Source: Eledone cirrhosa
Taxonomy: Eukaryota; Mollusca; Cephalopoda; Octopoda; Eledonidae
DNA: 64,000 bases
Assembly (NCBI GenBank): GCA_964016885.1
Contig: OZ024743.1
Coordinates: forward strand, 20,298,795-20,362,794
Direction: 5' to 3'
The notes beneath the pieces are model-generated. The model saw only the letters and a program-made list of their open reading frames with translations, was not told where the DNA came from and searched no databases. Of the stretch, positions 1 through 10,286 are shown piece by piece. A program made the translations under genes and the position numbers. Numbering within the stretch: the first letter of the stretch is position 1; the number at the start of each line of letters is the position of its first letter.

Positions 1-1
1 C

Positions 2-724
2 TTAAACAAAAACACCATTAAAATCTCATACTCTACGACGCCTAACTTAGCATACCACATAGCTAGCAGCAATAATAGTAAAATTAGTTCTTACTTCCAA
101 CAAACAAAATCACAACAGGATGCAAACCCTCTAAATACCACTGTAGCAAGCAACAATAACAACGGCAGTAACAATAGAAATAACACTAGTATAAGTAATA
201 ACACCAGGGTTGCCAACCCGAACACCCAAAATCCTATATCCACCACACAGACTTCCGCATTGCATTATAACCAGCGGACTAACGCACAGAATAATTGTAA
301 CTGTAGAGCTAATAGAACCTGCCCTTTAGATAAAAAATGCCTAACCAAGGATGTCATATACTCATGCACAGTCACGACTAATAACTCTTCAGAAACCTAT
401 GTAGGCTCCACTTCTAACTGCTTCAAAATCAGATATAACTCGCACATCCACTCGTTCAAAAAGCACAGCCTAGCCAACTCCACCTCACTTTCTAGCTACA
501 TACACTATCTAAAATCTAAAAATAAACCATACACACTCAAATGGGAAGTGATAGGCAGCGCGACCTCGTACAAACCACCTAATAAATTCTGTAACCTCTG
601 TATTCTAGAGACACACAATATTATCTTCTCCAACCGTAACCTACTTAACAAAAAATCTGAGGTGTTTGCAACTTGCCAGCACCGCCTCAGACATTCCTTC
701 CAAAACTTTAAGCCCTATATATAG
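2..724 (+). CDS. Penelope-like element, C-terminal GIY-YIG endonuclease part (5' cut by window)
   Basis: The frame is open from base 2 to the TAG at 722-724, so the protein starts upstream of the window. The first residues (KISYSTTPNLAYHIASSN) resemble the linker that follows the reverse transcriptase in Penelope-like elements. An Asn/Ser-rich stretch comes next, then a Cys cluster from about base 296 (CNCRANRTCPLDKKC). The GIY-YIG nuclease follows: VIY as the GIY strand, TYVGST as the YIG strand, Arg and His residues of the central helix, and CNLCILE supplying the likely catalytic Glu. In this family the nuclease nicks target DNA and the reverse transcriptase copies the RNA there. No internal stop is seen, so the copy may be fairly young. 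Family assignment is firm; activity is unknown because the RT part is outside the window. Confidence 0.85.
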   Translation, partial: LNKNTIKISYSTTPNLAYHIASSNNSKISSYFQQTKSQQDANPLNTTVASNNNNGSNNRNNTSISNNTRVANPNTQNPISTTQTSALHYNQRTNAQNNCNCRANRTCPLDKKCLTKDVIYSCTVTTNNSSETYVGSTSNCFKIRYNSHIHSFKKHSLANSTSLSSYIHYLKSKNKPYTLKWEVIGSATSYKPPNKFCNLCILETHNIIFSNRNLLNKKSEVFATCQHRLRHSFQNFKPYI

Positions 725-2388
725 CAATGTCGGACTGGAACCTAACACCACATCTAGCATCAAACACCAGAAACACACCCTATACTACATACCCAACACT
801 AGCTGATCCATTATAACACAAACAACGGCATCCCTCTGGAACCCTTCGCAGGGAAAATACCCATTTATACCTCTACGGCAGGTGTGACAACATCCACCCA
901 CTTGATGGCACTACACCGCTCTAAGGGTAATTTTGAGCATGAATTGATCGGTTGGATGTTGTTGGGCAGAGGAAACACCTTCCTTAGACAGATGTAAAAT
1001 GATTTAATCGAGTAGCGCTGTTGACCAGTAGGACCGGGCTGCTGAGCGCAGTGAGTGAATGCAATGCAACTGCCGTGCGGGTTGTACGTATATGGATGAT
1101 CTGACGGTCAGAGAGGGGTCGCGAGGACTGCGGATTGACCTTGGCCTGCCTGGGGACGATTATCTTTCGACATCCAATGTAGCAAGCGATGACCCAGATC
1201 TTACCAGAGATCATTGGGTCCTGAAGCAATCCTGCAATCACCGCGCCTGGTCATATGAGCAGACTACAACCACAGAGATCATTTTAGAATCCTCGCTCAT
1301 CATCTATAATTTCCATTTGTAGCACCTTAAGATGGGTTAATCCACCTTAATAATAATATAAACTACTCTATAGTTAGTACACTTTATGCTTTAAAAGTCT
1401 CTCTTGGAAGGTGCACCTCACCATAGAATTTAGGGTCTATATTGGGACACATTTTAATGGCTAGATATAGAAACCCCAGAGTTACCTCCCCGCATGCATT
1501 AACTCCCCTTAGCCACACACACACTTCCGGTATTCAATGGCGTTTCTCGAAACGTAACATCCCCCTGTATCGAACTAAAGAACACCAGACTACGATCTCT
1601 TACTGGATTGTCGTGGATTATGTGAAAGGCATATAATCGAAATATACACTCCCTTGACCATGAAAATGCCGAAGTACATGAATTACTTGACATCCCTGCG
1701 CTGTGCATCTCCAATACTTATAACACTTTTAATGCTTGCACTATCTTTAATGCTTATAATATTTCTCCACACACAGACTATATCAATCATATAAAGACTT
1801 TGCCACCAGACCTACCAACCTAACACTCTTATTTACCTACCTAAGTGCCTCTACCACACATATCTCTCTGCCACACTATATAAACAAGACGCACATGCGT
1901 GCCACACATATAACATTTGTACTATATAACCACTTATCTTCATGTTGTACTTTAACCTATATCTTTGATTTTTGATTGTACCTATTAATATAAATGTAAT
2001 CTCGAAGTGTGTACTGCCACTCTAAATTCTGGAATGAATGTTGACCCACAATGTTTGAATATGTATCAATGTTTGAATATGTATTTGGTATGTCTCTCGG
2101 CTGAAAAGGAGGTCATATAACTGTCCATGCATTAATAAATTGCTCCGAAGAATCCAAACCTCGGTTTGGAGGAAACAGCTGTAAGCACAATAATGTTTTG
2201 AACAGTTCTTTGATTCTTATATTTCATATAACTGCTCTGTAAATCATCTGATGTTTTTACATTGAGCTACTTAACTTACTGGTAATAAGGTAGTAATACA
2301 TTACTGCCTACCACTATTTAGGGTGTGTGTAAAATACTTACAACTGCTTAAGGCTTTGTATTTACATAACCATAAATAGTATAACTAA

Positions 2389-2390
<2 letters not shown>
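725..2390. other. 3' flank of the PLE and unassigned sequence
   Basis: AC-rich sequence directly after the PLE stop is probably its 3' untranslated part. A GC-richer block at about 840-1300 contains a short imperfect palindrome (GACCCA near 1192 pairing with TGGGTC near 1214) and no recognised coding signal. From 1720 to 2390 the sequence is AT-rich and featureless. I find no hammerhead core here. Confidence 0.3.

Positions 2391-2391
<1 letters not shown>

Positions 2392-2458
<67 letters not shown>
2392..2458. repeat. (TA)n microsatellite
   Basis: Long alternating TA run with a short ACAT interruption near 2427. Confidence 0.95.
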
Positions 2459-2459
<1 letters not shown>

Positions 2460-2461
2460 CA

Positions 2462-2968
2462 AACATTATCATCATCATCACCATCTCCAACACCACCATT
2501 ATCATCATCATTTAATGACCGTTTTTCCCTTCTAGGTTGTCACAGAACAAATCAGTATTTAATTGGCGCTACTAATCTCGGAGTTGTGTCGGGAGCAAAT
2601 ATTTGCTTACATACCTCCCCACACACTTGTGAGTGCATCATGCATTTTATAGTATATGTGTGTGTGGGTGTTTATATATATATATAATCATCATCATCAT
2701 CATCATCATCATTGTTTTAATGTTCACTATCCTTGCTCAAAATTTTTGTGTCTAAATAATTATAAAGGAATTCTAAATAAATATTTTCCAGTAGAACGTT
2801 TTCGAGAGAGCATAGCATTTGTGAGAAAGAGGAACAGAAATCTAATTCAATTATTATTACAGAAATTCAGAAAATGGCATCCTTTTAATGAATAAAAATT
2901 TAGATATAATAATAATTATTCATACTTCCATTTGAACACCACCACCACCACCACCACCACCACACACA
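2462..2968. repeat. Trinucleotide microsatellites: ATC and CCA runs
   Basis: Imperfect ATC repeats lie at about 2467-2512, a purer ATC run at about 2688-2712 and a CCA run at about 2938-2963. ATC/GAT runs in this window often mark LINE or SINE 3' tails, but no element body could be recognised next to these. Confidence 0.8.
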
Positions 2969-3138
2969 CAGACACATACAACTGCAGAGTTCAGAACAGC
3001 AACAGAGAATAATTTCAGTGACATATTGCTAAATATATACATTTTACTTTATTTTACTATTCAGCACTTTTTTCTTGTTTGCAAATCCAAATGCACATGT
3101 GTGTGTGTGTATGAATGTTCTTCTGGTTTTAGGATGAA

Positions 3139-3267
3139 AGGTTAGCTTTGCCTTTCATCCTTCGGGATTGATAAAATAAAACACCAGTCACACACTGGGG
3201 TCGATTTAATCAACTTTCCTCTTCCCCAAAATTGCTGGCCTTGTTTAAATCAGAAACCATTATTTAA
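3139..3267 (+). repeat. tRNA-derived SINE (family 1), 5'-truncated
   Basis: It contains the family-1 core: gctttgcctttcatcc, then gattgataaaataaaacacc, then an A/T-rich cgatttaatcaacttt stretch and the tail with aaattgctggcc...cagaaacc. The tRNA-like head is missing. The same core recurs at 8.8, 9.1, 15.5, 29.0, 31.1, 43.2, 52.5 and 60.6 kb. Confidence 0.75.
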
Positions 3268-4285
3268 TATATTTTTATCCACTAGAAAGAGAGACGGTTT
3301 CTAACATAGACACAAAACTCTTTCATTGGAATTTAGATGTCAACTAGGTAAATATCTGTGTGTGTCTGTATACGTTTATGTGTGTGCAAGTGTGGCTGTT
3401 ATTGTATGAGTGGATCTGCATGTTTTGAGTTATATGTGTACATGTGCAAATGTTTCTGCGTCTACACATGTATATATGCTGTTATTACATGTATGTATAT
3501 ATATATATATATATCATGTGTGGATGTGGATGTGGAAGTGAACATACATGCACACACATGCTCATGTATCCATTGATTTGTTTGCAAATATGTGAGCATA
3601 TCCTATTGTTAGATTATTGATTTTCAAAGATATCTTTAATGTTTCGACATTCATCTACTCCTACCTACCCCACAACACTATAGTATTATTGCTGTTTTGC
3701 ATTATCACCTTTATACTAGTGCTATACTAAATGAAGACAGCCAAAAACTGATTGATTGTAATCAGATTCTTTACTAATTTATTTATTCATTTAATTTTTT
3801 CATACTTCAGTGAAAGTATGGTAGGAAATTAGAGTTGCTTATAAATTATACCAAACACAGAGCACGAAATTCACACTAACACAAGCTTATATAGTAGTTG
3901 TGTTTATAGATTCTCTATTTTCAATATTCAGTTATGAGTTTTAATATAAATTCAATGATAACAAAAATTCAAATAACAAAAAAGCAAAAAAAAAATAGTA
4001 TTATTAGCACTATCACATCAGCAATGACTGAGTCTTTGGATTTGTTTGTCCTATATTCCTGCAATAAGTTCTATTAATTCCCACCAGGTTTTCATTTTGC
4101 AACATGTAGGCCTACCTCATCAAATTGAAAATGAAATATTCTGGTTATTATATTTTCTCTGTCAGAATATAAAGAAGCTATTGCAATTGAGACATGTTAA
4201 GTGTGTCAAATAAATGTGTCGAACAAATAAGCATATATACTTGATGTTCTCAAACTCTTACTTGATGAAATATAAAATGTGTATC
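3268..4285. other. No gene recognised
   Basis: TG-rich and AT-rich sequence with a TA run near 3496-3514. Short ORFs here are artefacts of TG repeats. Confidence 0.5.
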
Positions 4286-4600
4286 TTCTTCTTCTTCTTC
4301 TTCTTCTTCTTCTTCTTCTTCTTCTTCTTCCCAAGTGGGTCGTGGGGGAAGAGTCCACAAACACTCCCTCCAGCAAGTCTTGTCAAAAGCAACTGTCTCC
4401 AACTGATCAAGTGAGATCAGTCAAGCTCATGGAAGTTATTCAACGATCTCGTTCAGGGTTTACCCTTAGGTCTCCTGCCAGTTGGGTTTGCCCATAAAAT
4501 CTGTCCAGCGATTCTTTCCTGAAAAATTCTAACTACATGCCCGTAGTATCAGAGCTGTGCTCTCTCAATTCAGAAAAATAGTGGCTCTACCTGGAATGCC
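4286..4600 (-). pseudogene. LINE reverse-transcriptase C-terminal relic with GAA tail
   Basis: Read on the minus strand from about 4560, the translation gives YGHVV, then QILWANPTGRRPKGKP, a stop, and after a frameshift VAFDKTCWRECL and TLPPRPTWEEEE. The GHV...RP.G.P...D...WR order is the typical end of many non-LTR retrotransposon polyproteins. The coding sequence runs straight into a GAA repeat (the CTT run at 4288-4330 on the plus strand), so that microsatellite is the element's 3' tail. Two stops and a frameshift make it a dead copy. The clade was not determined. Confidence 0.65.
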
Positions 4601-4867
4601 TGTCTGATCTCTGAGCTACGCACTTTAATGAGTAACATTACTCCAAAGACCCTTCAGAGTGATAAAATGTGTATAAATATGTTAATAAGTAAACAATAAC
4701 CATAAGGATTACAACACATGTATTGTAAACAAAAACAGAGGAATATTTTTTCAAGAAAAGTATCAGGAATTAAGTATGCCACATTGAAATATATGGGAAA
4801 AAGGATCAGAAGATTACTTATTAGCTACAATTAATGTTGATATTAAAAGTTTGAGAACTGCTAAAAT

Positions 4868-5110
4868 TAGCAGAAGTGTTAGAGTAGTAGATGAAATGTC
4901 TTGCTTCTCATTGTGTTCTGATTTCAAATCTCACTAAGGTCAATTTGCTTTTCATCCTTCCATGGCTGATATATACAGCACAAGGTATGGGTGATGGGCT
5001 TGCACATTGGTTAGAACATAAAATAGAATGCCTTCCAAAATTTGTTCTGGCTTCTTGCATTGTGAATTTAAATTTTGGCATGGCTTACTTGTGTGGTGGG
5101 CTTAAGTGGT
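4868..5110 (+). repeat. Two degenerate family-1 SINE heads in tandem
   Basis: Two tRNA-like heads with the wording gaaatgtcttgcttctcatt...ttctgatttcaaatc and gaatgccttccaaaatttgttctgg...ttgtgaatttaaat follow each other about 130 bp apart. The first continues into the core gcttttcatccttccatgg. Both are old and diverged. The 110-residue ORF across them is a by-product. Confidence 0.45.
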
Positions 5111-5904
5111 CACCCAGTTCAACACCACTTTTTAGCCTTTGGGTGTCTTTAATAAAGTCAGTTCTATGTAAGCATTCAAACCAAGTTTATGATTTGAGAA
5201 TACCTTCCTTCTTAACTCTCTGACCCTAGCAGGGTAGAAGAGAGAGAGAAAGAGCAAACAAGATCAGAGTGTTTATGGATCAATAATTATGTTAGTAAGT
5301 GAATCTTAGTCAAAACAACCAAATGACTCTCTTTTAGAAGGTAAGATGCTTGAGTGTACATCCTAACTTTGTTTAGTACCTGGCAGACATGACACTGGAT
5401 GGCTTTGTTGTGACCATTGTTGACATCCTTCAGAACATTATTCCAGCTCTATTGCTCTTTGAAGTCAATATTAACTCATCCAAGTCAGAGGTAATAAATC
5501 TGAGTTCCGGTGAAACTCAATGCAATCATGCTGTACAAAGCATCTGGTCAGTCATCACAGGAAGTACAACTTAATCTGAGGCTAAACAACTCTGAGGTCC
5601 TAAGGACTTCAAAGAATATGGTGACCCCCACTCCCACCCTTATCATTATATAAAGTCTGTAAGAAAAATGTTCTTTTAGAATGATAAGTACATTCAATTT
5701 GAATAAAATGGTGACCTTCTTCCCTTGATGCTCTAAGCATGTGCTTATTTTACTTAATGGTTAATCCAGCCTTGATGATTGATATATATATATAAGGAAA
5801 AGAAATCGAAAATGCAACTGGAGTCTTGAATATTTGTTTGTTTCCTTTACCGGTTTCACAGTTCTTATGCTTTTCAAAAGTAAAATTGAGATGGTTTTTC
5901 TCGC
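5111..5904. other. No gene recognised
   Basis: AT-rich sequence; nothing assignable. Confidence 0.5.
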
Positions 5905-6240
5905 ATCATATACGTAAGACGATGGAGTAGCTCCGCGTGGGTCTCAGCGGTTACACTTGTGTGAGTGGCTGAACAACCCTACCCATGAGTGGCAGTCCCT
6001 GGTGCGTGTTGCGTCGGCACCTTGCGGTGATGCTGGAGTGTCCTCTCCAGTGGAGCTACGTCGCCTGGACAGGTATGTTCAAGAGAGCAAGCTGTTGTCC
6101 AGGCAGCAGACGCCCCCCCCCCCTCTCCACGCGGCTGATGGCTCCAAGGGAACAACAAATGTCGATATAGCTGGGCATCAGCGGCGTCACAGGAGTTGCC
6201 GGAATGATGTTAGGATGTCAGACTGCCTTCGGGACTCCAT

Positions 6241-6245
<5 letters not shown>
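5905..6245 (+). other. GC-rich unclassified patch
   Basis: A markedly GC-richer island in AT-rich surroundings, with CpGs and a C9-10 run at about 6113-6122. It ends at a (TA)n run. The encoded ORF (115 residues) matches nothing I know and runs into the microsatellite. It is probably part of an interspersed repeat, because a known repeat starts right after the TA run. Confidence 0.3.

Positions 6246-6247
<2 letters not shown>

Positions 6248-6303
<56 letters not shown>
6248..6303. repeat. (TA)n microsatellite
   Basis: Uninterrupted TA run, directly abutting the CGAAGGAGTTGTGG repeat. Confidence 0.95.
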
Positions 6304-6304
<1 letters not shown>

Positions 6305-6470
6305 CGAAGGAGTTGTGGTAAGGAATCAGATGGACCATAATGCACCAGAGTACTCAATACTTAGGGTAGTAGAGTGGGTAATAGGAAAATGTATGACCCC
6401 AATGGCAGAGCTCAAGCCGTTTCGATGGCTATTTCTGGACTAAATTAGAATGTTTAGCCTGGTAAATAAA
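6303..6470 (+). repeat. CGAAGGAG dispersed repeat, copy 1
   Basis: Starts aacgaaggagttgtggtaag and continues with ggaccataatgcaccagag and tacttagggtagtagagtgg. Two other copies lie at 15300-15430 (+) and 29446-29590 (-). After the shared block comes aatgtatgacccc, and then ggcagagctcaagccgtttc. In the copy at 29.5 kb that last segment lies in the opposite orientation relative to the shared block. The type of element is unknown. Confidence 0.7.
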
Positions 6471-6810
6471 TAGCTGAACTTTTCAAGGGGTACTTCCTTA
6501 TATGGGAAGATTGTAGTTGTCAAGAGGATTGGTCAAAATTTCTTGTAAACACAATTAAGTCTATCATGGCAGTGGGTGGGGATGACTGAACTTGCCTGTA
6601 GAACAATGAGGGAGTGGGTGGAGCCGGTCAAGCATTGAAAGTGAAATCTATACAGCAAATTCTAAGGATTGTGTATGAAAGTAGGCCAGAGGAGGTAGGC
6701 GAAAGAGGGTTCTGGAGAAAATGGTGGAGGGACGTTATAGTATAGGTAAATCAATTGAGATTTGGAGACAATAAAAAAATAAGAGAAAGATATATAAAAA
6801 TATAAAATTA

Positions 6811-7042
6811 GATAGTAAGAAGTGATAAAAAGCAAAAACTGTGAAGTCCAAAACAGCTGCTATAATTAGTTGGTGTTGCTTTTTCAGCCAATGCTATAGA
6901 ATAGGTTCATAAGTTGAGAATAGAAGATAAAATAAGAATTTTTGAATGTTATAGAATTGTGTAGTAAAAAGTAATACAAAATCTCTGGGGTCTAACACAG
7001 CTGCTATGGTTAGTTAGTATTGCGTTTTCGGCCAATGCTATC
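6811..7042. repeat. Diverged tandem repeat, unit about 145 bp
   Basis: The block acagctgctat...ttagttggtgttgc...ccaatgctat at about 6853-6896 recurs at about 6997-7041 with substitutions. The preceding tagtaagaagtgataaaaag also recurs upstream of the second block. This is about two units of a roughly 145-bp repeat. Confidence 0.6.
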
Positions 7043-7776
7043 TTTAATTTACTGGGGTGGGGATACTGAGGCTACAGAGGCCCGATGGGCTGCCTTGGGG
7101 TAGGCGGATGGGGAAAAAAGAAAGAGGAAGAAGATGGGTTAACTTTTTTGGAGAACTTTCTTGTACGTTGGTGGCGATTATCAAACTGAGATCAGGTTGT
7201 GTTGTGATGTGTGACTCTATATATAAGAGAGATTTGGATGTGCCTGGGGTGTGGGGTGTGGTGTTAATGAGTGTTGATGAAGATTTAAAGGAATTAAAGC
7301 ATACACACACACACACATACATACATATATACACACAGAAAATGGTGAAGGTTGACATCAAGATAAGGGTGTTTAAGAAAGTCATTGTAAAAAATTCCCT
7401 CCTGCTGGTTTTATTTCAATAGATGACCATTGATGAATATAATGGCAGGATGTTTTTCAAATTCGTTTCTTATAGCTGAATCAACTCTCTTAAATTTATA
7501 AAGAATATCTTCTACAAATTTCTATATCAAAGATGAATTTAGGTGCCTGTCTTGTGGTGGTGATGGTGGGTTTTAATGAGGTGTAAGATGTCTTTTGATA
7601 AGAATGGGATGATAATAAAAAGAAAAAAAAGGATAGTTTTGGAACATTTGTCAGAAATGCGTTGTTGATATTGGTTTCGGAGAGGAAGTGTGATTGTGGG
7701 AGGGGGGGGGGGGGACATGCTTGCTCACATATTCACTTCCCTATATGTAAATATATTTACAGTCCATATATATTAC
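7043..7776. other. No gene recognised
   Basis: Purine-rich sequence with a CA run near 7304 and a G run near 7704-7715. The overlapping ORFs on the two strands look fortuitous. Confidence 0.4.
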
Positions 7777-7777
7777 A

Positions 7778-8062
7778 CTAGCATTAAAGCCCGGCATTGC
7801 TCGGGGTCAGTAAGTTACCAAAGTTAGGTTGCACCACCCATTTTATGGCAGCACTTTTTTCTCTGGGTGAATGAATTGCAGACCTGCACTGCCGAAGCAG
7901 GAGCTGTGCCAGCAGTGACAATTGTAGTTTCTCCTATGGATATTATCTCTGTGCAAAGAAGTGTTGAAATTTATTGTTTCACAGTACTTGCGCAACACGC
8001 GCGTAGACGATGCCAGCCGAACAACAGAGCTGCGATGGAGTTGTTCTGCATGGTTGACTAGT
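7778..8062 (-). mobile_element. Helitron 3' end (minus strand)
   Basis: On the minus strand the element ends ...CCCCGAGCAATGCCGGGC, then CTTTAATG and CTAG followed by T. A short GC hairpin (CCCG/CGGG with a GC inner pair) a few bases before a CTAG terminus is the Helitron 3' signature. Three further ends of the same style are in the window. The internal sequence holds no Rep/helicase, so it is non-autonomous or truncated. The 5' boundary is not determined; 8062 is where another repeat begins. Confidence 0.6.
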
Positions 8063-8063
8063 G

Positions 8064-8249
8064 TGTGTTTTCTAAATTTAAGACAGTAGGGAGGGGTGTG
8101 ATATGGGGGAGAGTTAGCCGCTGTTTCTAGCAGGTTTAGTGACCTCATAGAGGATATGTGTTTTCTAAATTTAAGACAGTAGGGAGGGGTGTGATATGGG
8201 GGAGAGTTAGCTGCTGTTTCTAGCAGGTTTAGTGACCTCATAGAGGATA
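8064..8249 (+). repeat. Exact 93-bp tandem duplication
   Basis: Positions 8064-8156 are repeated at 8157-8249 with a single visible difference (C at 8119, T at 8212). The unit (ttaagacagtagggaggg...gctgtttctagcaggtt...gtgacctcatagaggat) is part of a SINE-like family that also occurs at about 26.1, 37.9, 39.2 and 40.8 kb. Near identity of the two units indicates a recent local duplication. Confidence 0.9.
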
Positions 8250-8455
8250 TTATTGTGTATAGTAAATAAACTGATACTTCTTTCTTCCACGTTCGTTCTA
8301 GAGGTTTTAAAAAAGATTTATAGTTATTTTTGTTGTTGTTGAATAAATTTATCTGTTGCTTTTGAATAATTGTCGTTTCGTATGAAATATAATAATTTCT
8401 CTTTGTCATTGAAGTAAATAAATGTTTGACCGTTCCACACTCAAAAACAAACGCT

Positions 8456-8512
8456 CTCTCTCTCTCTCTCTCTCTCCATCTCTCTCTCTCTCACTCTCTT
8501 CTCTCTCTTTCT
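8456..8512. repeat. (CT)n microsatellite
   Basis: CT dinucleotide run with small interruptions. Confidence 0.9.
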
Positions 8513-8812
8513 TCGGCGTGCCTAAAGAAAGTTTGTAAGCATGTATGTAGTTTTATCGAATTTGATGGGGAGTAGAGAGAGAGGTAGGCAGATTCTATTA
8601 GAGGGGTAAAACGTCATGTATTTAGTTCTATCGATTATTTCCATAATTGTGGGGGAGTTTGAATGAAATAAATAGTCGTTGACCTAAGTTAGACCATTTA
8701 CAACATTCTTACAGACTTTGAGTCGAATCGGTTTTAAATTGTGCAAATGTATAAACATGGAACATGTGCACACACACACACACACAACAACAACAATCTG
8801 CCTTTTATAGAT

Positions 8813-8912
8813 AATTGTTTCTACTTTAGGCACAAGGCCAGCAATTACCCAGTACATTACTGGTACTTTATTTTATCGACCCGTAAGGATGAAAGGCAAA
8901 GTTAACCTTGGC
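8813..8912 (-). repeat. Family-1 SINE 3' part, minus strand
   Basis: Reverse complement of the family-1 core and tail: tttctactttaggcacaagg, ccagcaattaccc, tggtactttattttatcgac, then aaggatgaaaggcaaag. It faces the plus-strand copy at 9098-9202. Confidence 0.85.
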
Positions 8913-8926
8913 ACATACACACACAT

Positions 8927-9090
<164 letters not shown>

Positions 9091-9097
9091 TATTTTC

Positions 9098-9202
9098 AAA
9101 TCCATCAAGGTTAACTTTGCCTTTCATCCTTACAGGGCCTGTAAAATAAAGTACCAGTAATGCACTGTGATGTTGGCTTTGTGTCAAAAGTAGAAACAAT
9201 GA
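9098..9202 (+). repeat. Family-1 SINE 3' part, plus strand
   Basis: Contains aaggttaactttgcctttca, ccttacagggcctgtaaaat, taaagtaccagtaatgcac and ggctttgtgtcaaaagtag. It is the inverted partner of 8813-8912. Confidence 0.8.
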
Positions 9203-9214
9203 TATATATATAGA

Positions 9215-9380
9215 TACAGTGGAAGACTGGCTAGATTGCCAGCTTGTCCAATGGCAAGTGGGCCCCAGGGGGCCCATGGTAGTATTGGAAGGGCCAATGC
9301 TTTGTTTTAAAAAAATAAATAAAACAATTAAGCAAAGCATTTGGTCCGCCAATTCCCCAGGGAATTACTAGAAACCAAAA
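9215..9380 (+). repeat. Unclassified GC-rich repeat-like segment
   Basis: Starts near acagtggaagactgg and contains ggcaagtgggccccaggggg and cccatggtagtattgg. The CAGTGG start and phrase style resemble hAT-type elements, but no matching right end was found, so this stays tentative. Confidence 0.3.
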
Positions 9381-9490
9381 TATACGATAGTGCAAATAGC
9401 TGGAATCAGTAGTTGTACATTCTACAAATCTAAAGCTTAGTGTATTCATTCATGCATGCAAACATACATATATAGACACACACACACGGA

Positions 9491-9494
<4 letters not shown>

Positions 9495-9558
<64 letters not shown>
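9495..9558. repeat. (TA)n microsatellite
   Basis: Pure TA run of about 64 bp. Confidence 0.95.
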
Positions 9559-9559
<1 letters not shown>

Positions 9560-9647
9560 TTACACCCCAACTACTGACCAAATAATATTTGGTATCAATG
9601 GGTTAAAGACATCTGTCAAATCAATTAGTGGTGAAGGTGGTATGTAT

Positions 9648-9987
9648 CAGTGCTACTCAAAATAGTGGTCCGGGGGACCGGTGCCGGTACGCGAGCCATC
9701 AGCTACCGGTACGCAGCCTTTCACACTAGTAAAGATTAAGGTTATATAATTTTTATTTTTGTGTTAATAAATTGCTTGTTATTTTTTTTATTACTTTTTT
9801 ATATGTTTTGATATTGTATTATTTGTTTACAAAATAAATAGAAGATAAAAAAAATGGTCAACTTGTATTTTATTCATTATATATATCGTTTCCGGTATAA
9901 ATTAATATTTCTACGAAATATTAGCGGTATGTGGCACATTGAACAAAAAATGCCGGTCCGCCACATCAGATAGTTTGAGAAGCACTG
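9648..9987. mobile_element. hAT-like MITE
   Basis: About 340 bp bounded by imperfect terminal inverted repeats, CAGTGCTACTCAAA on the left and TTTGAGAAGCACTG on the right (one mismatch in 14). The eight flanking bases on each side, gtatgtat and gtatatag, agree at 6 of 8 positions, as expected for an aged 8-bp hAT target duplication. Inside the ends are GC-rich blocks with CCGGT words. There is no transposase ORF, so it is non-autonomous. Confidence 0.7.
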
Positions 9988-10094
9988 GTATATAGTATAT
10001 ATATATAGAGAGAGAGAAGTAGAACACTGGAAGGTAATATCTCTAGTGGTAGAGCAGGTGAAGGTAGTATATATTATATATATACCATATATAT

Positions 10095-10150
10095 ATTGTC
10101 CCACCCTTGCAAGCAGGGAAAAGTGGACGTAAAATGATGATGATGATGAT
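10095..10150 (+). repeat. LINE family-2 3' end with (GAT)n tail
   Basis: The phrase tgcaagcagggaaaagtgga, cgtaaaatgatgatgatgat is the 3' end of the family also present on the minus strand at 60623-60885. Only the last ~50 bp remain. Confidence 0.55.
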
Positions 10151-10286
10151 ATATATATATATATATAAGCAAAAGGGATATTTAATTTGTTGGTAATTCA
10201 AAAAGAAAAAAAAACTTGAACCATTAAGATCTTCTTCCTGGATATGTCAATATTTATAAAACAAACTTTGTATTTTATCTGATGAG

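Noticed and set aside
1535..1560. tctcgaaacgtaac after the first PLE as a hammerhead 3' box
   Set aside because: No CUGANGA upstream and no stem I; the box alone is not evidence.
4214..4497. Two ORFs with poly-Leu and poly-Phe runs
   Set aside because: They translate the CTT tail and antisense of the LINE relic.
7843..8409. 188-residue minus-strand ORF with a repeated 31-residue block
   Set aside because: The repeat comes from the 93-bp DNA duplication across a SINE-like family and a Helitron end; there is no domain.
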